Of a stretch of DNA of 64,000 nt, positions 58,428-64,000 are shown piece by piece. Under the pieces are notes generated by a model. It saw nothing but the letters and a program-made list of their open reading frames with translations, was not told the DNA's origin and ran no database searches. The position numbers and the translations under genes were made by a program. Location of the stretch: assembly GCF_000204055.1 (NCBI RefSeq), contig NW_006768834.1:1-64000 (forward strand), written 5' to 3'. This DNA comes from Melampsora larici-populina 98AG31. Lineage: Eukaryota; Basidiomycota; Pucciniomycetes; Pucciniales; Melampsoraceae. Every line of letters begins with the position of its first letter. Positions within the stretch are counted from its first letter, which is position 1.

Positions 58428-60338
58428 GTAAGGGTCATGGCGGTGGACATGGTCATGGCGGTGGTCTCGGCCATGGCAACTGCGGCCCCTCGAAATTGAA
58501 AGGCTTCGGAGCAGGCATGAGACCGGGGGCAGGAATGGGTGGGGGAAAACCCTCACACTTTGGTGGTGGCAGTCATGGACATGGACGACATGGAAAACAT
58601 GGACGACATGGTCACGGTCACGGTCACGGTCACGGTCACGGTGGTAGTCTTGGCCGTGGCGACTGTGATTTCTGCAAGTCAAAAGGCTTTGGCGCAGGCA
58701 TAAGACCTGGAGCCGAAACGGGTAAAGGGAGACCACAGCCGGGTGGAGGTATGGGTGGAGTGATGGGTAGTGGTATGGGTATAGATACAGACACGGATAT
58801 GGGCAGTAGTATAGGTGCAGGTATGGGAAATATTGGTGGCCCAATAATGGTGGGCCCACCAGGCTTTGTAGGCTCTGGGGACTCCCCTGAGGACTTTGGA
58901 ATGCCAGATAGCAATAACAATAGTGGACCTCATTCTGGAGGTGGAGACTTTCAAGATATCAAAAAACCACAAGCTGGTCCTGACGTAGAGACAAAGTCTA
59001 AACCACACAGAGCCGCAGGCAAACCGGGCAAGACAACCAAAGTCACTGTGAACAAAAAGCGACCAGGCTCTGGGGACTTGGTGGAGAGCCCAGAAGAGTA
59101 TGAAATGCCAGAAGACCAAAAGCCTAGTGGAGCTGAGATCTCTAAGGGTCCAGGTGGTAAAATCTCAAGTGAGTCCCATTCCAAATTTGTGGTTTCCAAT
59201 TTTACAACATGTGTATCACAATGGATTTCACAGTCCTTCTGGTTTTCTATAACTCTGAAATTTCTGGTGAAGCTCTATTTGGAGGTGCAGATTTACAGCC
59301 AATCAATCAAACACCCTCTGGTCCTGATGTAGAGACAAAGTCTAAACCACACAGAGCCGCAGGCAAACCAGGCAAGACAACCAAAATCATTGTGAACAAA
59401 AAGGGACCAGGCTCTGGGGACTTGATGGAGAGCCCAGAAGAGTATGAAATGCCAGAAGACCAAAAGCCTAGTGGAGCTGAGATCTCTAAGACTAAGGGTC
59501 CAGGTGGTAAAATCTCAAGTGAGTCCAATTCCAGATTTTTGGTTTCCAATTTTACAACATGTGTATCACAATGGATTTCACGGTCCTTCCAGATTTGGTG
59601 GTCTTCTGACTAATCATACCAATGTTTCTGGTGAAGCTCTATTTGGAGGTGCAGATTTACAGCCAATCAATCAAACACCCTCTGGTCCTGATGTAGAGAC
59701 AAAGTCTAAACCACACAGAGCCGCAGGCAAACCAGGCAAGACAACCAAAGTCATTGTGAACAAAAAGGGACCAGGCTCTGGGGACTTGATGGAGAGCCCA
59801 GAAGAGTATGAAATGCCAGAAGACCAAAAGCCTAGTGGAGCTGAGATCTCTAATGGTCCAGGTGGTAAAATCTCAAGTGAGTCCCATTCCAAATTTGTGG
59901 TTTCCAATTTTACAACATGTGTATCACAATGGATTTCACGGTCCTTTCAGATTTGGTGGTCTTCTGACTAATCATACCAATGTTTCTGGTGAAGCTCAAT
60001 TTGGAGATGGAGATTTACAGCCAATCAAGCAAACACCATCTGGTCCTGATGTAGAATCAAAGGCCAAGCCACATGGAGCTGGGAGAAAACCAGTTAACAA
60101 GACTAAAAGTGATATGGAACATGCCACTGGTGATCAAGATTCAGATCAAAGCTCAAAAATTTCAGGCACTCCTGGATCTCAGATATCTGCAAGTGAAACT
60201 GCATTTGGTCCAAGTAAAGAAAGTGTTTCCACCTATGAGCATTCTTATTCTTACTCAACAGTTGAAGCCACCCCGGAATCTAGTCAAGGAAATGGTGATG
60301 GATCTACTACACCTTGTCTGCCATGTGAATCTGCATAG
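58428..60338 (+). CDS. Gly/His-rich repeat protein with duplicated exons (5' end not resolved)
   Basis: Exons 58428..59168, 59273..59518, 59637..59876, 59995..60338, all separated by phase-1 introns beginning GTGAGTCC and ending TTCTGGTGAAG. The first exon encodes GKGHGGGHGHGGGLGHGNCG, then GFGAGMRPGAGMGGGKPSHF, an HGHGHGHGHG run and CDFCKSKGFGAGIRPGAETG: a Gly/His-rich region with paired Cys. Each following exon carries one copy of a basic-acidic unit (SGPDVETKSKPHRAAGKPGK, PEEYEMPEDQKPSGAEIS). The last exon diverges and ends TTPCLPCESA. Exon lengths 246 and 240 are multiples of three with phase 1 at both ends, so copies add in frame. The composition suggests a cell-wall or secreted structural protein, but no signal peptide exon was found. 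Function unknown. Confidence 0.55.
58975..60050. repeat. Tandem exon-plus-intron repeat, about 344-364 bp, three copies and a partial
   Basis: The phrase GGTCCTGATGTAGAGACAAA (or close variants) starts at about 58975, 59319, 59683 and 60041. Coding and intron parts are duplicated together; the second and third introns are both 118 nt and nearly identical. Confidence 0.85.
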
Positions 60339-62469
60339 ACTGTTTTTGAGACATCCCTGAGAGGATGAGGCTGTATAAATGTTTGGTGTCTATATTTCAT
60401 TGGGATTTAATCTGCTGGTTTGAAAAATCCATATTCGTCATTGACAATTGTTTTGAAATTGTGATAATTGTAAATACACACTGTTTCTCAGATGGAGTAA
60501 TTGAAGGTACCATTGCATGATAAGCTAGCCCGCCAAAATATGGGAGAAAAGAAGGAAAGGAAAAAATTGATTGGACAGTGCTTCATTGAAACATCCCATA
60601 GTGCCATTTGATTTTAGTGAATGAGGAGCTTCCATGGAGTATCAGATTGTAAGGTGTAAGGACTTGAATGGCTTGCTGAGAGGCAAGAGGTAGAATTCAA
60701 GGGTGTTACTTATGATGAGATAGATTGCTAAGTTAGGAGTATAGCATCTACTTTTTATGGCATGGAGAACTGGATAATATAAGGATGAGAGCTTTATGAA
60801 GCACAAAGTGTTCTCAGCAACGTATGAAGAACACGAGTCAAGTAAAGATAAAGTACCTTTATGAAGCACAAAGTGTTCTCAGCAACGTATGAAGAACACG
60901 AGTCAAGTAAAGATAAAGTACCTGATGGTACGAGAAAAACAATAGATAAGAATGGATCACTTTAGTAGGAACATTAGTATAATAAACAAACCTTTATGAA
61001 GCACGAAGTGTTCTCAGCAACGTATGAAGAACACGAGTCAAGTAAAGATAAAGTACCTGATGGTACGAGAAAAACAATAGATAAGAATGGATGAAGAAAA
61101 AGGAAAACATAGCAGAGAAAACATTCATTCTTATATGAGTAGAATCTCGTACATCCTTGGTACAAGAAATGGAATGAAGAAGGAAGCAAAAGAGACAACA
61201 TCATAAGATAATTGATTATGATGTCATGACTAGAAGAGGAACAATAACAATTAAATAATTAAATATCTTTATAGATAACTCAGTATAAAAACATATGTAG
61301 ATAGTCTTATACTATGAGATTCTCAATATGGATCATAACACAAAGAAGATCAGATACCTGTGTGCTTAATCTTATACATATACTGCTCCAAATACTTGGG
61401 TACATGTCTGTACATGTTTTGATCAGTCAGCTTTGAGATAAGCAAAAGGATCAATGCAGGGATTTTACAAGACTTAGAAAATGTAACTGACTATTACAGG
61501 TTGGAGATCCATAAGACTGAATAAGCCATCTAATTTGACTATTGAATTCATGGACAAGTCTTTGAAAAAACTGGTGTTTTTGACCCTCTTTTCCCCATAA
61601 GAAGTCAGATGCCTGAAGACTCAATGGGCAGATTTAAGTGGGCGCACAGCTCTTTTCTTTGGTCCAAGGACATTTGTTTTCAGGATACAAAGATATGAAG
61701 TGTTGAATCAGTCCCCAGCCAAACGCTTCCGGCTCATACGCCAAAGAGGTGGTATAAGGTCTAAGACCCTCTTTTGACTACTTGTTTGTCTGAGAGGGAC
61801 TTGTTAAGTTAGAGCACAGAGGTAGTTGATTAATCCCTTTTCAAGACTCTCAGCCATCTTGTCATACAAGCTAGGCTTAGCATCATTGTACCCTGACCCA
61901 GCCATTATCCCAGGCTCAAGCCTTCTTGGTTGGAGAACCATTTGCTGGCCCTGGTTGGTCAACCATTTACAACGGTTTGTGGTGTAGATAACTACTTGTG
62001 TGTGTAAAAATTTTCAGATAAAAGGAGGGAACTATCACCACATGTAGTGTTTCCAAGCTACAAGATGACTGTTTACCTCATTGCTATCATTTCAAATCTT
62101 ACTTTTTATACATGCTAGTACAATATGTCAAAGCAGCAAATGATGTAGTTCAGAAACAGCACCTCACTAACCATCAAATTCTAAAAATATGAGTTAACTC
62201 ACCTTTCACCCAAGAAGAATTAGAATATCTTGGCTAAAGAAGGTGGACTTGATCTCTGCTGCTCTTTGACGTTTAACATCATTTTTCTTAGTGGCACATA
62301 GGTCAGACATGATGACAATGAGTTTTCAATATAACAACATAACAGGCACTACACATGTTAATGATAGCAAATGCAATATGAAACAATAACTATACAGTAA
62401 AGTTTCAACCTTATGATGTAAGAAAATGAGGTGTTCACGCTTGACGCTGTGAACCTAGGACAGAAACGA
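60339..62469. repeat. Non-coding; 65-bp repeats at 60792-61057
   Basis: CTTTATGAAGCACAAAGTGT and its 65-bp unit begin at 60792, 60857 (direct tandem) and 60992. The 70-bp segment following the second copy (GATGGTACGAGAAAAACAAT..) is repeated after the third. The rest is AT-rich without a supported gene. Confidence 0.75.
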
Positions 62470-63130
62470 GTGCTAAACTCGACAAACCTTTAAAAAGGTT
62501 TAACAAAACTATCAGCCCGTGTTGACAAGACACGCTGAGGCAACTAAAACGGACAAGTGCTAAACTCGACAAACCTTTAAAAAGGTTTAACAAAACTATC
62601 AGCCCGTGTTGACAAGACACGCTGAGGCAACTAAAACGGACAAGTGCTAAACTCAACAAACCTGGAAGGGAACAGGGAGGATTATGAAACTGAAGTTTAG
62701 AATCTTTTTCCTTGATGAGGGAAAATGAGAAGCTACAGCAACATACAACACACCTTTAAAAAGGTTTAACAAAACTATCAGCCCGTGTTGACAAGACACG
62801 CTGAGGCAACTAAAACGGACGAGTGCTAAACTCGACAAACCTTTAAAAAGGTTTAACAAAACTATCAGCCCGTGTTGACAAGACACGCTGAGGCAACTAA
62901 AACGGACGAGTGCTAAACTCGACAAACCTGGAAGGGAACAGGGAGGATTATGAAACTGAAGTTTAGAATCTTTTTCCTTGATGAGGGAAAATGAGAAGCT
63001 ACAGCAACATACAACACACCTTTAAAAAGGTTTAACAAAACTATCAGCCCGTGTTGACAAGACACGCTGAGGCAACTAAAACGGACGAGTGCTAAACTCG
63101 ACAAACCTGGAAGGGAACAGGGAGGATTAT
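62470..63130. repeat. Higher-order satellite of 87-bp and 92-bp units
   Basis: GTGCTAAACTCGACAAACC starts at 62470, 62557, 62644, 62823, 62910 and 63089. Spacings are 87, 87, 179, 87 and 179, i.e. an 87-bp unit alternating with a 92-bp insert (CTGGAAGGGAACAGGGAGGA..). The 87-bp unit contains the palindrome AAACCTTTAAAAAGGTTT and GTGTTGACAAGACAC. Frames in it are artefacts of 87 being divisible by 3. Confidence 0.9.
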
Positions 63131-64000
63131 GAAACTGAACTAAATGAGAGAGAATTTTGAAGTGAAAGAGATGATAGAGATGATAAAGGAAAACAAATAA
63201 TCATAGTAAGGTGGTTCAGTAGAATTCTTAGTATTTTGATAAAAGAAAAAGTTTAATTGATAACTCACGTTTAGAATCTTTTTCCTTGATGAGGGAAAAA
63301 GTTCTAAATGTGAAGAGAGGCAAGATTATAAGAGAAAATGTCACAAAGATAATTTTGGGATTTAAACATCATGTCCACATCCTTATTCAGTTTAACTCAA
63401 CTACAATCCCAATCCGGCGAGACCCTCTATATCTTCCTCATCACACCTAGTTCATAAATCCCATTTTGTCAAGACATTCTAACATTTCTTCCACCTAACC
63501 TTGTACCTTGACACTGATTGAATATGTTTCAATTTGAATCCTCCTTGCTACACTCCTTTCTGTCAACGCTACACACAGTCAATACTTTTGACTCCATAAC
63601 CGTCATTGGTTTTGACCCAATCATGATTTACTCCAACATATGAAATGTGATTTGTTACAGGAATGAAACTATAATTTAACAGATTCACCTTCTGGTTTAT
63701 ATCTTGAATTCATTTCACTTGTGTATGCAATCATAAAACCTACTTATGTACGCCAATTCATAGCAGTACCCGTATCACTATGTCAATACCGGAATCGCTC
63801 CGCTCCGCTCTCAATTTTGGCCCTTTGAGGCAGCGGAGCGGAGCCTCCGCCCCGAAAGGATCGCTCCGCTATTGCTTTTTTTGGGCAAAAAAATCTCATT
63901 CAAGAGCGGAGCAATTTCTACGCTCTAAATCGCTCCGCTCTTCGCTTTATAGCGATTTTGAAGGGCAGAAAAAGAAAAAAAATTGTATTTTGAATCAATG
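63131..64000. repeat. Non-coding; TCGCTCCGCT palindrome cluster at 63792-63955
   Basis: Four or more copies of TCGCTCCGCT / AGCGGAGC occur in both orientations between 63792 and 63955 around T-rich spacers, and form a foldback structure. TTTAGAATCTTTTTCCTTGA at about 63270 is an escaped piece of the neighbouring satellite. No gene. Confidence 0.65.

Noticed and set aside
58636..59119. Long minus-strand frames opposite the Gly/His-rich gene
   Set aside because: Shadows of the repetitive coding strand; the plus strand has consistent phase-1 introns and the minus strand has no splice logic.
62435..63104. Minus-strand frames reading LALVRFSCLSVSCQHGL repeatedly
   Set aside because: They are translations of the 87-bp satellite unit, not a protein family.

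Overview
This is a eukaryotic, almost certainly basidiomycete, window. Genes are split by many short introns (about 55-120 nt, GT-AG, one GC-AG), intergenic DNA is AT-rich, and more than half of the window is DNA transposons and repeats. A rust fungus (Pucciniales, Melampsora/Puccinia type) fits best. The reasons are the style of the Q/N-rich hypothetical gene, the abundance of TIR elements, and nonsense mutations in a dead transposon that all sit in TCG context, a pattern reported for Pucciniomycotina repeats. The species call is inference. I found no rRNA, tRNA or CRISPR.

Layout. 1-470: 180-bp satellite. 1.3-3.7 kb: five-exon gene for a 704-aa Q/N-rich protein of unknown function. 4.2-4.7 kb: broken C-terminal piece of the U2AF large subunit gene. 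5.2-11.6 kb: nested PIF/Harbinger-like elements with a mutated transposase and its DNA-binding partner. 11.6-24.1 kb: gene-poor repeat desert (foldback elements, a long-TIR element with a 9-bp target duplication, MITEs, tandem repeats). 24.2-28.1 kb: decayed GH92 alpha-mannosidase gene, itself hit by a MITE. 28.6-29.9 kb: another TIR element with TAA duplication.

30.88-44.69 kb: the most interesting object, a 13.8-kb transposon. It has 295-bp terminal inverted repeats that look identical and a perfect 9-bp target duplication. It carries a RecQ-like helicase gene, a large DUF6589-type gene (candidate transposase) and a truncated paralogue of the latter. It also carries decayed, intron-containing pieces of four unrelated host genes (VAC8, USB1, mitochondrial uL24, allantoicase). 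The long-TIR element at 13.9-16.1 kb shares its terminal motifs and 9-bp duplication size and looks like a non-autonomous relative.

45-60 kb: the gene-rich arm. It holds an AKR7-type aldo-keto reductase (8 exons, intact), an RPAP3-like TPR co-chaperone (R2TP/HSP90 pathway), an unidentified Ser/Pro-rich protein gene, MUS81 (7 exons, 899 aa, intact catalytic motif), and a Gly/His-rich repeat protein whose exon-intron unit has been tandemly duplicated. 60.3-64 kb: tandem repeats, including an 87/92-bp higher-order array and a cluster of TCGCTCCGCT palindromes.

The native genes AKR7, RPAP3 and MUS81 are unrelated housekeeping functions. The transposon-borne RecQ-like and DUF6589 genes are convergent inside one mobile unit and plausibly act together in its movement.
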